Source of the DNA: Sphingopyxis sp. OAS728
GTDB taxonomy: Bacteria; Pseudomonadota; Alphaproteobacteria; Sphingomonadales; Sphingomonadaceae
Assembly: GCF_014873485.1 (NCBI RefSeq)
Contig: NZ_JADBDT010000001.1
Location: 4,520,501 to 4,584,500, forward strand
Reading direction: 5' to 3'
Length of the DNA: 64,000 nt
Shown: positions 8,022-16,554 of the stretch, in pieces
Position numbering within the stretch: the first letter of the stretch is position 1
How the letters are laid out: each line of letters begins with the position of its first letter
The notes under the pieces: model-generated
The model's database searches: none
Told to the model about the DNA's origin: nothing
Seen by the model: only the letters and a program-made list of their open reading frames with translations
Position numbers and translations under genes: made by a program

Positions 8022-9518
8022 ATGTCTCCCAACCCCGCCAGCAAAAACACGCTGGCTCTCTTCGCGGTGTGCCTTGGCGCGCTGATGTTCGGCCTCGAAA
8101 TTACAAGCGTGCCGGTAATCCTGCCGAGCCTGGAAAATGTCCTGAATGGCGACTTCCGCGAACTGCAGTGGGTCATGAACGCCTATACGCTTGCCTGTAC
8201 GACCGTGCTGATGGCAACCGGGACGCTGGCGGACCGCTTCGGCCGCAAGCGCATCTTCCTGATCAGCGTCACCGCGTTTGGCGTTACGTCGGCGCTTTGC
8301 GGTCTTACCGGCAGCATGGCGCTGCTGATCGCAGCCCGGATGCTTCAGGGGCTTGCCGGCGGGGCGATGCTGATCTGCTCGATCGCAATTCTCTCGCACC
8401 AGTTTCAGGACGCCCGCGATCGTGGCCGTGCTTTCGCGACCTGGGGCGTCGTTTCGGGAATCGGTCTCGGCTTCGGCCCGATCGTCGGAAGTGGGATCAT
8501 CGCGCTGGCCGGCTGGGAATGGATATTTCTCGTCCATCTTCCGCTGGCGCTCCTGACCCTCGCGCTTGCCGCCGGCACGATCGCCGAATCGCGCGACCCC
8601 GCCGCCAGTCGTCTCGATCTGGCGGGAATAATGACCCTTTCGCTGGCGGTATTCGGTCTGGTCTATGTCATCACGCAGGGCGCCGCGCTGGGCCTTTCCG
8701 CCGCGATCGCGATCGCTGTCGCCACTGTCGCATGTTTTGCGGCCTTCCTGTTTGTCGAACGGCGACAGGCGCATCCGATGTTCGATTTTTCCGTCTTTCG
8801 GAACCTCACCTTTTCGGCCGCCATCCTCGGCTGCATGGCCATGAACATCAGCTATTGGCCCTTCATGATCTATTTGCCGATCTACCTTCAGGTCGGCCTC
8901 GGTTACGACACGCTCACCACCGGTCTGTGCCTGCTCGCCTACACATTGCCGGCTCTCGTCTTTCCTCCCGTCGGTGAGCGTTTGTCGCTCCGATACGGGC
9001 CGGGCGTAGTCATCCCGTCCGGCCTTGTCGCGATCGGCCTCGGTTTTATCGCAATGAAGGTCGGGAGCGTCGCGGCACAGCCGGGCTGGCTGACGATGTT
9101 GCCCGGCCTGCTGCTCGCCGGCATCGGGATCGGCATCACCAATACGCCGGTGACCAACACCACGACGGCGTCGGTCCCGCCGAGCCGGGCGGGAATGGCG
9201 TCGGGCATCGACATGAGCGCGCGGCTGATCACCCTGGCGGTGAATATCGCGCTCATGGGCATATTGCTGGTCGAGGGAACCGTCGACGCGCTGCGAGGCG
9301 TCGCCTCCGCGGGCGTCGGGCTCACGGAGTTGCGCGCTGCGGCCGAAGCGGTCGCCGCCGGGCATGTGGCGATCGACAAGCTGCCGGAGGGAGCCGTGCA
9401 GCATGGGCTCGTCTCCGGCTCAGGATTTATTATGATCTATGGTGGGTTAGGGGCGCTAGCCCTTGCGGCGGCGAGCCGCGCCCTGTTTCGGCTGGGCCAA
9501 GACATGACAAAGACTTGA
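8022..9518 (+). CDS. MFS drug exporter, DHA2 (EmrB/QacA) type
   Basis: A 498-residue inner-membrane protein with about 14 predicted transmembrane segments, the number expected for DHA2 drug:proton antiporters. The cytoplasmic loop 2-3 signature GTLADRFGRKRIF is present, as is the motif C-like GIGLGFGPIVGSGIIALAGW in segment 5. Family members export hydrophobic compounds by proton exchange. It is divergent from a LysR regulator, with a candidate operator between them. GAAAGG precedes the ATG. Confidence 0.85.
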   Translation: MSPNPASKNTLALFAVCLGALMFGLEITSVPVILPSLENVLNGDFRELQWVMNAYTLACTTVLMATGTLADRFGRKRIFLISVTAFGVTSALCGLTGSMALLIAARMLQGLAGGAMLICSIAILSHQFQDARDRGRAFATWGVVSGIGLGFGPIVGSGIIALAGWEWIFLVHLPLALLTLALAAGTIAESRDPAASRLDLAGIMTLSLAVFGLVYVITQGAALGLSAAIAIAVATVACFAAFLFVERRQAHPMFDFSVFRNLTFSAAILGCMAMNISYWPFMIYLPIYLQVGLGYDTLTTGLCLLAYTLPALVFPPVGERLSLRYGPGVVIPSGLVAIGLGFIAMKVGSVAAQPGWLTMLPGLLLAGIGIGITNTPVTNTTTASVPPSRAGMASGIDMSARLITLAVNIALMGILLVEGTVDALRGVASAGVGLTELRAAAEAVAAGHVAIDKLPEGAVQHGLVSGSGFIMIYGGLGALALAAASRALFRLGQDMTKT

Positions 9519-9942
9519 GGTCCATCTCTGCTTCTCCATCCTGATACCACAAAGCTGCCCGTCTGCTACCGGCCAGAACCGGCAGCCTTGGCAATGCTAC
9601 CCGTCCCCGAGTGACTTCTGCTGGTCACGGCTGCTCCGAGTTCACGACCCTGCGGACGTGAAAGCTGCCGAGCGCGGCGCTTACAAAATTGAACGGCGAG
9701 AATTCGATCTTGTGAGTTTGCGATCGTTGTTGATCGGTCCAAAAGCTTGGACCGACGCCGCTACGAGCTTGGCGCTCCATCTTGCCGAACCACGGTCCTC
9801 AGGATCGTGGGCGCAACGCAAATGATCGACCGCCGCTTCGCCGCTCGGATTTTGGGGGGAAGAGATGGCTGATTATTGCCGATGTGACGGCTCGTCGCGC
9901 TGACCGCTTTGCGTCGGCCGCACGGATTGAGGAGACGAAGAA
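9519..9942. other. 424-base intergenic stretch between MFS exporter and SDR
   Basis: I see no convincing gene. It holds an inverted repeat (GGTCCAA at 9736-9742 with TTGGACC at 9747-9753) and a 12-codon mini-frame at 9865-9903 preceded by GGGGGGAAGAG. The latter might be a leader peptide for the SDR at 9943, but nothing else supports it. Promoter signals were not obvious. Confidence 0.4.
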
Positions 9943-10767
9943 ATGAAAACCTGGCTCATTACAGGCTGCTCGAGCGGTTTCGGCCAGCGGCTCGCGGTCG
10001 CTGCAGCCCGGCGCGGCGATCGCGTCATCGCGACGGCGCGCAACGTCAAGGCGATCGAGGAAATGGCCAAGCCGTTCGCCGGCCGAATGATCGCTCTGCC
10101 GCTCGACGTGACCGATGCGGCGGCGGCCAAGGCAACCGTCGCGAAGGCGGTCGAGACCTTCGGCGGGATTGACGTACTCGTGAACAACGCGGGCTACGCC
10201 CTTTTCGGCGCGATCGAGGAAGGCACGCCCGACGAATATCGGCCGATGTTTGATGTGAATGTCTTCGGTCTGATCGAAACCACCCGCGCCGCGCTGCCCG
10301 TGCTGCGCCGTTCGGGTGGCACAATCGTCAACATGTCGTCCGGCGCAGGCATCGAGGGCCGCGGCGGCGGCGGTTATTACCACGCCGCCAAATTTGCCGT
10401 GGAAGGGATTTCCGAAGCGCTCGCCGGCGAGTTGAAGCCTTTCGGGGTTCGCGTGCTGATCGTCGAGCCCGGGCCGTTTCGTACCGATTTCCTGGGGCGA
10501 TCGATCAGAATGGCGGCGGGCGAGATGCCGGAATATGCCGCGAGCTCGCGAAAAAACTACCGCGACACCAACGACGGCAATCAGGCAGGCGATCCCGACA
10601 AGGCGGTCGCGGTAATCTTGCGCGCCGTCGATGCCGATGACGCCCCGCTCCATCTGCCGCTCGGCCCGGCCGCGCATGCGATCGCCGAGCGAAAGCTGGC
10701 GGCCTTTCGCAGCGACATCGACGCCTGGCGCGACATCACGATCGCCACTGATTTCGACGCGCCCTGA
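9943..10767 (+). CDS. Short-chain dehydrogenase/reductase
   Basis: A 274-residue classical SDR. The cofactor-binding motif reads TWLITGCSSGFGQRLAVAAA, followed by DVLVNNAGYALFG (NNAG). Catalytic serine is in NMSSGAG and the Y-x3-K motif in YYHAAKFAVEGISEALAGEL. The sequence resembles the SDRs that reduce or oxidise small carbonyls in stress-related clusters. GAGGAGACGAAGAA precedes the ATG. It is followed by an alpha/beta hydrolase and a VOC protein on the same strand, probably one transcript. A second closely similar SDR lies at 13921. Confidence 0.8.
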   Translation: MKTWLITGCSSGFGQRLAVAAARRGDRVIATARNVKAIEEMAKPFAGRMIALPLDVTDAAAAKATVAKAVETFGGIDVLVNNAGYALFGAIEEGTPDEYRPMFDVNVFGLIETTRAALPVLRRSGGTIVNMSSGAGIEGRGGGGYYHAAKFAVEGISEALAGELKPFGVRVLIVEPGPFRTDFLGRSIRMAAGEMPEYAASSRKNYRDTNDGNQAGDPDKAVAVILRAVDADDAPLHLPLGPAAHAIAERKLAAFRSDIDAWRDITIATDFDAP

Positions 10768-10818
10768 GCGCCGGCAGCAATCTCTGTTTGAACGCCAACA
10801 TCGGGCTGGAGAGCGATC

Positions 10819-11667
10819 ATGGTCGCAAAGTTGAAGGGTTTTACCCAGCAGATCGTGCCGGCAAATGGTATCAGGATCAATGCCGTCACGGGCGGTTCGG
10901 GCCCGCCAATCCTTCTGCTCCACGGCTGGCCCGAAACATGGTGGGAATGGCACAAAGTGATGCCGCTGCTGGCCGGGCATTTCAGCGTGGTCGCCATCGA
11001 TCTGCGCGGCGCGGGCTTTTCCGACTGTCCGCAGGGTGGCTATGACAAGGCGACGATGGCGCGCGATGCGCACGAAGTGATGATGGCCCTCGGGCATCGG
11101 CGCTACGCTGTGTGCGGCCATGACATCGGCGGAATGGTCGCCTTGCCGCAGGCCGCCATTTATCGGGAAGCTGTGACCCATCTAGCCGTTCTCGACGTTC
11201 CGCTTCCCGGCTGGACCGGATGGGAGGCGACGACCGCAAGGCTCTGGCACTTCGGCTTCCACATGAACCGCGATCTGCCCGAGCGCCTGATTCATGGCCG
11301 CGAATATGACTATATCTCGGCCTTCATGGCAGAGCGGTTCTACGATCACGGCAACTTCGATCCGGCAGACATCGACATCTACGCCAAGGCGATGGCGCTT
11401 CCCGGCCGGACCCGCGGCGGCATGGAATGGTATCGGACCCTCGCCGCCGATCATGCGGCCGCGCTCGACTGCAAGAAGCAGCCGCTCGAGATACCGGTGC
11501 TTGGCCTGGGCGGGGACCAGCGGTTCGGTGCGCAGATGGTGCCGATGCTCAAGGAGTTCGCAGCCCATGTGGCGGGCGGCTCGATCGCGCGGTGCAGCCA
11601 CTATGTTGCGGACGAGCGGCCGGATGAAGTCGCGGCCGCGCTGATTGCGTTCGTCAAGGCCAATTGA
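10819..11667 (+). CDS. Alpha/beta-fold hydrolase, epoxide hydrolase-like
   Basis: A 282-residue hydrolase. The oxyanion motif is LLLHGWPETWWEW (HGxP), then AIDLRGAGFSDCP. The nucleophile elbow reads VCGHDIGGMVAL, with aspartate as nucleophile (GHDxG), which points to an epoxide hydrolase or haloacetate dehalogenase rather than a serine esterase. The C-terminal catalytic histidine lies in CSHYVADERPDEV. The start at 10819 is at the family N-terminus. It sits between an SDR and a VOC protein, suggesting a small catabolic or detoxifying operon. Confidence 0.75.
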   Translation: MVAKLKGFTQQIVPANGIRINAVTGGSGPPILLLHGWPETWWEWHKVMPLLAGHFSVVAIDLRGAGFSDCPQGGYDKATMARDAHEVMMALGHRRYAVCGHDIGGMVALPQAAIYREAVTHLAVLDVPLPGWTGWEATTARLWHFGFHMNRDLPERLIHGREYDYISAFMAERFYDHGNFDPADIDIYAKAMALPGRTRGGMEWYRTLAADHAAALDCKKQPLEIPVLGLGGDQRFGAQMVPMLKEFAAHVAGGSIARCSHYVADERPDEVAAALIAFVKAN

Positions 11668-11730
11668 AACTAGGCGCCCGCATCATGCCGGGCGTTGCGA
11701 TCAAGTGAATATACGGAAAAGGAGACTGTC

Positions 11731-12261
11731 ATGACCGCACCTCTCATCCGCGGCGTCAATCATATCGGCATCACAGTGCCCGACATCGAAGCCGCAAAAT
11801 CATTCCTCGTGGAAGCTTTCGGTGGTCAGCTGATCTATCAGTCCTTCGGACCGGAGGATCCGCCGCGGCAAGGACCTGAGTTCGAGCGCGCCGTTGGCGC
11901 TTTCCCTGGAACGGTCGTGCGCGCGCAGGCGATGGTCAAGATCGGAAGCGGACCCGATATCGAGCTCTTCGAAATGCACGGCCCTGAACAGGCTCAGCCG
12001 ATCCGGGCGAGCGATTTCGGTATCACGCACTTCGCTCTCTATACCGACGATATCGATGCATCGGTCGAGCGCTTCGAAAAGGCCGGCGGCACATCGCTGA
12101 CGGCGCCCCGCGCCATTCCTTATGCAACCGAGAAAGGTGCCGGAAACAAGGTCTGCTACTGTCGCATGCCTTGGGGCACGACGATGGAATTCATCACGAC
12201 GCCGGATCGAATGCCCTATCATGACCTGACGGATCTGCGCCGGTGGCAGGACGAAGACTGA
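11731..12261 (+). CDS. VOC-superfamily (glyoxalase-like) protein
   Basis: A 176-residue protein with the vicinal-oxygen-chelate fold. It opens RGVNHIGITVPDIEAAKSFL and has a second module ITHFALYTDDIDASVERFEK, ending WGTTMEFITTP. Histidine and glutamate at the canonical metal positions (NHIG, THFA, MEF) are present. Family members are lyases, dioxygenases or isomerases; no substrate can be assigned. AAGGAGA lies six bases before the ATG at 11731. It is the last gene of the SDR-hydrolase-VOC run and converges on a LysR gene across a hairpin (12262-12268 with 12278-12284). Confidence 0.7.
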   Translation: MTAPLIRGVNHIGITVPDIEAAKSFLVEAFGGQLIYQSFGPEDPPRQGPEFERAVGAFPGTVVRAQAMVKIGSGPDIELFEMHGPEQAQPIRASDFGITHFALYTDDIDASVERFEKAGGTSLTAPRAIPYATEKGAGNKVCYCRMPWGTTMEFITTPDRMPYHDLTDLRRWQDED

Positions 12262-12284
12262 CGAGGACCGGGACGCTGTCCTCG
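12262..12284. terminator. Terminator-like hairpin between convergent VOC and LysR genes
   Basis: CGAGGAC at 12262-12268 pairs with GTCCTCG at 12278-12284 over a nine-base loop. It lies directly after the VOC stop codon and before the end of the convergent LysR gene. No T-tract is present. Confidence 0.4.
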
Positions 12285-12319
12285 CGCCAATATCGGCGTG
12301 CATACCCCGGGACCTCGGG

Positions 12320-13180
12320 TCAGGGCAGCACCTCCCGCAGGTGATCTTCCACCACCCCAATGAAAGCGCGCAGGCGCTGCAGGTGCTTCAGATCGCGATG
12401 ATAGCCCATCCATATATCGCGACTTGGCGGAGCCGATGGAAGGTCGAGTCGGCGCAGTCCCGGGATGTGATTGCCGACTGCGCGGGGAAGGACGGCGATG
12501 CCGACACCCTCTTTGCACATGCGTGCCTGGACGTTGCGATTGTTGGAAAGCATGGCCGGCGCTGCGTTCGGGAAGCTCTCGATCAGCCAGGCGATATCAG
12601 GGAACTGCCCCGTCGACGTGTCGTGCGTGATAAGTCGGAAGCCCGTCCCGTCGCCGAAGACCGGCTCGGGTCCGTCTGCGGCAACATATACGCTGTAGTT
12701 CAACCGGGCGAGCCGCCGTTGCACGATGTCGGCGGTGTCGAAGGGGACGATCCGGAAGGCGATGTCCGACTCACGCTGGGCAAGGCTGAAGAGGCGGGTC
12801 CCCGTGAGGATCTCGACATCGATGCCCGGATAGGCGCTCGTATATTCGGCGATGATCGGGGGCAGGACGTAGGCGCCGAACCAATCGGCCGAGGATATGC
12901 GCAAGGAGCCACGAAGCTGCTGCTCGTGTCCCGCAAGCCGCCTTTCCATGGCAAGCGCGCCCTCTTCCATCTGTTCCGCCAGAGCGACGATGGCGCGTCC
13001 CTCCTCCGTGAGGACGTGTCCGTCCGCGGTTCTCTGGAACAGCGTTTGGCCTGTCGCCTCCTCAAGCGCGCGGAGGCGCCGGCCGACTGTGGGATGGCTG
13101 AGCCGCAGCGAGCGCGCGGCGCCGCCGAGCGTACCGGTCCGCAGCACGGCCAGAAAGATGCGGACGTCGCTCCACTCCAT
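12320..13180 (-). CDS. LysR-family transcriptional regulator
   Basis: A 286-residue LysR regulator. The winged helix is VRIFLAVLRTGTLGGAARSL, then LSHPTVGRRLRALEEATGQT. The W-residue-rich C-terminal lobe contains GYHRDLKHLQRLRAFIGVV. Its start at 13180 is the natural family N-terminus (MEWSDVRIFL). It converges on the SDR-hydrolase-VOC genes and is followed upstream by a TetR gene on the same strand, 72 bases away. Targets are not evident from the sequence. Confidence 0.83.
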   Translation of the reverse strand: MEWSDVRIFLAVLRTGTLGGAARSLRLSHPTVGRRLRALEEATGQTLFQRTADGHVLTEEGRAIVALAEQMEEGALAMERRLAGHEQQLRGSLRISSADWFGAYVLPPIIAEYTSAYPGIDVEILTGTRLFSLAQRESDIAFRIVPFDTADIVQRRLARLNYSVYVAADGPEPVFGDGTGFRLITHDTSTGQFPDIAWLIESFPNAAPAMLSNNRNVQARMCKEGVGIAVLPRAVGNHIPGLRRLDLPSAPPSRDIWMGYHRDLKHLQRLRAFIGVVEDHLREVLP

Positions 13181-13252
13181 GTCATGTCCTCACATGTCGT
13201 ATTGGCGGGGTAGAGCCCGGCATCTCTTCGATCGCTTATCGATCTTTCCGCC

Positions 13253-13867
13253 TCATAATCGGTCCGGATTTGCGGCGAAGCCCTGCAGCAGGCCGCTCGC
13301 CACGTCCTGGGCATTTGCTGTGAGCTCTTCATCAGGGAGTTCGCCTGCCGTCCAGAAGGACAGAGTTCCGCGGAAAGCAAAGGCGAGCTGCCTCGGCAAT
13401 GTCCGTAGCGCTTCGTCTCTGCTCGCGGCAACCAAGCCGTTGCCGTCGCCGAGGGCCAGCCGCCACAGACCCGTCGATAATTCCAGTGCCCGGCCGGGAG
13501 CCGGGCCTGCGGTTCCGATCCAGCCCATCACCGCCCGATTGACCCGCGGCTCTTCGAGCATGCCCTCTGCCGCTATGCGGATGGCGAGCAGCACCCGGTC
13601 GGTCGCATTCGCGAGGGTCGGATGTTCGGAGAAACGCTTCGCCATTAGCTCGATGCGCCGTTCGGCCAGCGCGTGCATGATCGCCGCTTTGCTCCCGAAC
13701 TGGTTGAAAGGCGTCGCAAAGCTGACGCCGGCCTCGGAGGCGAGGTCGCGCATCGAGAATTCGGCCTTGCCTTCGCGAAGCAGTCGTTCCGCCGCGTCGA
13801 TGACGCGCTGGCGGACGGGTTCGCCGCGCGTAGCGGTGGCGTCAGATGGGGTCTTGATACGTGCCAT
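13253..13867 (-). CDS. TetR-family transcriptional repressor
   Basis: A 204-residue TetR regulator. The N-terminal helix-turn-helix region reads RQRVIDAAERLLREGKAEFS and MRDLASEAGVSFATPFNQFG, then a divergent ligand domain. It is divergent from the SDR gene at 13921 with only 53 bases between them. A 16-bp perfect palindrome at 13876-13891 in that gap is the likely operator for both genes. Confidence 0.85.
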   Translation of the reverse strand: MARIKTPSDATATRGEPVRQRVIDAAERLLREGKAEFSMRDLASEAGVSFATPFNQFGSKAAIMHALAERRIELMAKRFSEHPTLANATDRVLLAIRIAAEGMLEEPRVNRAVMGWIGTAGPAPGRALELSTGLWRLALGDGNGLVAASRDEALRTLPRQLAFAFRGTLSFWTAGELPDEELTANAQDVASGLLQGFAANPDRL

Positions 13868-13875
13868 GTCACTAT

Positions 13876-13891
13876 CTATATCATGATATAG
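13876..13891. promoter_or_regulatory. 16-bp perfect palindrome, probable TetR operator
   Basis: CTATATCATGATATAG is fully self-complementary. It is AT-rich in a GC-rich neighbourhood and lies 9 bases before the TetR start and 30 bases before the SDR start, where a repressor would block both promoters. Confidence 0.7.
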
Positions 13892-13920
13892 TTACTGATC
13901 CTATCCACTGGAGTTAGACC

Positions 13921-14772
13921 ATGGCCGCAGTTCTCCCCAAGACCTTTCTCATTACCGGTGTCAGTTCAGGCCTGGGGCGCGCCTTTGCGACCGGCGCCCT
14001 CGAAGCGGGGCATCATGTTATCGGGACGGTCCGACATGAGGAGGCCGCCGAAGCCTTCGCAGCGCAGGATCCGGTTCGTGCACACCCGGTAATACTCGAT
14101 GTCACGAGGTTCGAAGAGATTCCGGCAGTGGTGTCCCAGGTCGAACGGGATTTCGGCCCGGTCGACGTGCTGGTGAACAATGCCGGCTATGGTCATGAGG
14201 GCGCGCTGGAGGAATCCTCGATGGACGACCTGCAGCGGCAATTTGCGGCGAATGTCTTTGGCCCCGTCGCGATGATCCAGGCGGTCCTTCCCGCTATGCG
14301 GGCGCGCCGGAGCGGCCACATCGTCAACGTGACCTCGATGGGCGGCTTCATCACGATGCCGGGGATCAGCTTTTACTGCGGCAGCAAATTCGCGCTCGAA
14401 GGCATTTCTGAATCGCTGGGCAAGGAACTGGCGGGTTTCGGAATCCGGGTGACCGCGCTCGCGCCCGGGCAATTCAGGACCGATTGGGCCGGAAGGTCGA
14501 TGGACCGCACGCCCCGCAGCATAGCCGATTATGATAGCGTGATGGACCCGATCCGTGCCGCCCGCATGGCCAAGAGCGGGAACCAGCCCGGCGATCCCGC
14601 CGGCGCGGCGCAGGCCTTGCTGGCCTTGGTCGACGCGCCAACCCCGCCGACACGGCTGTTCCTCGGTACCGATGCGCTGATGCTCGTGGAACAAAAGCTC
14701 GACGCGATGCGCGCCGAGATCGCTCGTTGGAACGAGCTTTCGCGGTCCACCGACTTCGCGTCTGCCGCATAG
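13921..14772 (+). CDS. Short-chain dehydrogenase/reductase, TetR-controlled
   Basis: A 283-residue SDR. The cofactor motif is TFLITGVSSGLGRAFATGAL, the NNAG motif is DVLVNNAGYGHEG, and the catalytic motif is SFYCGSKFALEGISESLGKE (Y-x3-K). It shares the same family as the gene at 9943 (both have the TDF/TDW-GRS loop and a NQxGDPxxAxxA segment). ATG at 13921 follows GGAGTTAG. The palindrome at 13876-13891 and the divergent TetR gene suggest induction by a small molecule. Confidence 0.8.
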   Translation: MAAVLPKTFLITGVSSGLGRAFATGALEAGHHVIGTVRHEEAAEAFAAQDPVRAHPVILDVTRFEEIPAVVSQVERDFGPVDVLVNNAGYGHEGALEESSMDDLQRQFAANVFGPVAMIQAVLPAMRARRSGHIVNVTSMGGFITMPGISFYCGSKFALEGISESLGKELAGFGIRVTALAPGQFRTDWAGRSMDRTPRSIADYDSVMDPIRAARMAKSGNQPGDPAGAAQALLALVDAPTPPTRLFLGTDALMLVEQKLDAMRAEIARWNELSRSTDFASAA

Positions 14773-14885
14773 GCTTATCGCCTGGACGGCGCCGTGAAGA
14801 TGCGCCGGAACGGGCTTCAATCAACTCGGCATTCGTTCGCCGCGCTCGCGCGCGCCTGGTCTGCCTGCTCAAGAGGAAAATCGAT

Positions 14886-15485
14886 ATGACAATGGTTGAC
14901 GAATCTTCGCCATCGAACAGCGAATGGCTGAAGCGCTATTTTGCGGCGCGCGCTTTCTTCTCGGCTTTGTGGGTGGCTTCGGCTCTGGTCGTCGGTAGCG
15001 CCCACCCGATCATCGGGATCGGACTGATCATTTCCTACCCGGCATGGGACAGCCTGGCCAATTATGTCGACGCGCAGCGCAGCGGCGGACTTCGCTCCAA
15101 CCCGACGCAGATGCTCAACATGATCGTGAGCGCGATCGTTGTGCTGGCAGTTGCCGTTGCTGCGACGCGGAACTTTCATGCCGTGATCGCCGTGGTCGGT
15201 GTCTGGGCAACGCTCGCGGGCATTCTTCAGCTTTCGACGGCCGCGCGGCGGTGGCGCAGTGCGTCTGCCCAATGGCCGATGATCTTGAGCGGCGCGCAGT
15301 CGGCATTGGCGGGTCTGTTCTTCCTAGCGAAGGCGAACGATCCCGCTTCCAGTCCGGGCGTCGCCGATGTCGCGCCCTATGCGGCTTTTGGTGCATTTTA
15401 TTTTGCCGTGGCAGCCATAATGCTCTTCCGGAAATCCGGAGTTCGCAACAGCGCAGTTGGCGATCCCGGTAGCGAGCGCGCCTGA
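14886..15485 (+). CDS. DUF308/HdeD-like integral membrane protein
   Basis: A 199-residue protein with about six hydrophobic segments: FFSALWVASALVVGSAHPII, then MLNMIVSAIVVLAVAVA, HAVIAVVGVWATLAGILQLS and YAAFGAFYFAVAAIMLF among them. The pattern matches DUF308 (HdeD-like) membrane proteins of unknown function. AAGAGGAAA precedes the ATG at 14886; the frame is open further upstream but lacks similarity. It follows the TetR-controlled SDR and may be cotranscribed. Confidence 0.6.
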   Translation: MTMVDESSPSNSEWLKRYFAARAFFSALWVASALVVGSAHPIIGIGLIISYPAWDSLANYVDAQRSGGLRSNPTQMLNMIVSAIVVLAVAVAATRNFHAVIAVVGVWATLAGILQLSTAARRWRSASAQWPMILSGAQSALAGLFFLAKANDPASSPGVADVAPYAAFGAFYFAVAAIMLFRKSGVRNSAVGDPGSERA

Positions 15486-15549
15486 CTGCCCTAGGGCAAC
15501 CGCTTTGAAAGTTCGAACGCCAAAAGCCGGCCGTTTCCAAACGGCCAAA

Positions 15550-15887
15550 AACTGCCTGCCGAGGCGGCTCGAATGCGTAACTGACCTGGCGGGTCACCGC
15601 AGCATCGATCATTGCGCGACAGATTGCGCCGAGGTCGCTATCGCCAGCCTTGGCGGCCTTCGCCGTCGCTGCGTTCAACATTGCCGTGTCGGGTTCGCGG
15701 AGTGTCATCGTTGCCGCCCACGCTTCTGGTGCATAGTCCTGCCAAAGCGGCTTTCCGTCCATCGTTGCCCCGGCGGATTGGCATCCAGCTCACATAATGC
15801 GCGGGCGACTCGTTCGAGGCCATTCGTATATCCGGAGAAGAGCACATAGTCGGTGCGGTCCGGACGCAGGTTCCGCCATTGGCACAT
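15550..15887 (-). pseudogene. Small accessory protein, frame-broken paralogue of the gene at 18810
   Basis: Read on the minus strand from the ATG at 15887 (after GGAGGG), the frame gives YVLFSGYTNGLERVARALCE and then LDANPPG. The continuation MDGKPLWQDYAPEAW, TLREPDTAML and LGAICRAMIDAAVTRQ lies in a different frame from 15762. One extra G in the G4 run near 15771-15774 would join them. ERVARxL...TLREPxxAML...RMIxAA is the same layout as the intact gene at 18810-19079, so the two are paralogues. The 3' end is approximate because no stop is met near the expected family end. This may be a decayed gene or a sequence error. The protein family is of unknown function. Confidence 0.55.
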
Positions 15888-16109
15888 GCGCTGTCCCTCC
15901 GTGATCGCCGACCGTCACACCTATCTCCTTCTCGAATTGCCGCGTCTCTGACGCGAGCGAAAGGGGCTCGATGTTGCACCAAGCCTGCGGGGCCAGTCCC
16001 GGGCCTTGTCTTGGCACGGTGCCGCGCGCCCGCAATGGGCTCCGCCCATCCTTCGCTCCGCTACGGCCTGCGGTGCGGGCACGCTGCCGGCGCCGTGCCC
16101 TGACCGTCG

Positions 16110-16128
16110 GCACGGGAATGTCCCGTGC
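16110..16128 (+). promoter_or_regulatory. Leader hairpin before DUF736 gene (16145)
   Basis: A 7-bp stem (GCACGGG with CCCGTGC) closes a five-base loop AATGT. It ends 16 bases before the start codon, directly upstream of the GCAGGAG ribosome site. Similar hairpins with different stem sequences occur at the same distance before several other genes here (17695, 19081, 19778, 29875, 31468, 32501, 43288). Confidence 0.5.
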
Positions 16129-16144
16129 AGGCAGGAGATGCATC

Positions 16145-16468
16145 ATGGGCGCGATCGGCATGGTCAGCGGCACAATCGAAAAGGGTTACGTCGGCGAGAT
16201 ACGGACGCTCTCGATCCGGGCGAAGATCGAGATCAGGCCGAACCGCGGCAAGGGCGCGACGCTTCAGCCGGACTTTCGCGTCTGGTCTGACGACGTCGAG
16301 ATCGGCGCAGGGTGGCTTCGCGTCGGACGTATGTCCGCCGAGCCCTATGTCTCGCTTGCGCTGGAAGCTCCCGAGTTTGGTCAGCGACGGCTTTATGCGA
16401 ATCTCGGCCGAGCCGCAGGTCAGGACAATCCGGACTGCTACGCCATCATCTGGAACCCGATGGACTAA
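16145..16468 (+). CDS. DUF736 family protein (paralogue 1)
   Basis: A 107-residue DUF736 protein: IGMVSGTIEKGYVGEIRTLS, FRVWSDDVEIGAGWLRVG, EPYVSLALEAPEFGQRRLYA and a C-terminal YAIIWNP. DUF736 proteins are small, often multicopy, and travel with alphaproteobacterial conjugative elements; their role is unknown. Start at 16145 follows GCAGGAG. It is one of four paralogues in this window (also 29909, 32548, 35323). Confidence 0.85.
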   Translation: MGAIGMVSGTIEKGYVGEIRTLSIRAKIEIRPNRGKGATLQPDFRVWSDDVEIGAGWLRVGRMSAEPYVSLALEAPEFGQRRLYANLGRAAGQDNPDCYAIIWNPMD

Positions 16469-16554
16469 GCACTGTTGCTCCGCGACCGCCATCTCGTCCG
16501 GATTGGCGACAATCAGGGTGCAACCCGCGCGGCAGCTTGTTAGGGTGATTATCA

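Noticed and set aside
9865..9903. 12-codon mini-frame with a strong ribosome-like site
   Set aside because: Too short to support; no attenuator structure pairs with it clearly.
9799..11181. 460-residue minus-strand open frame
   Set aside because: Antisense to an SDR and a hydrolase with full catalytic motifs.
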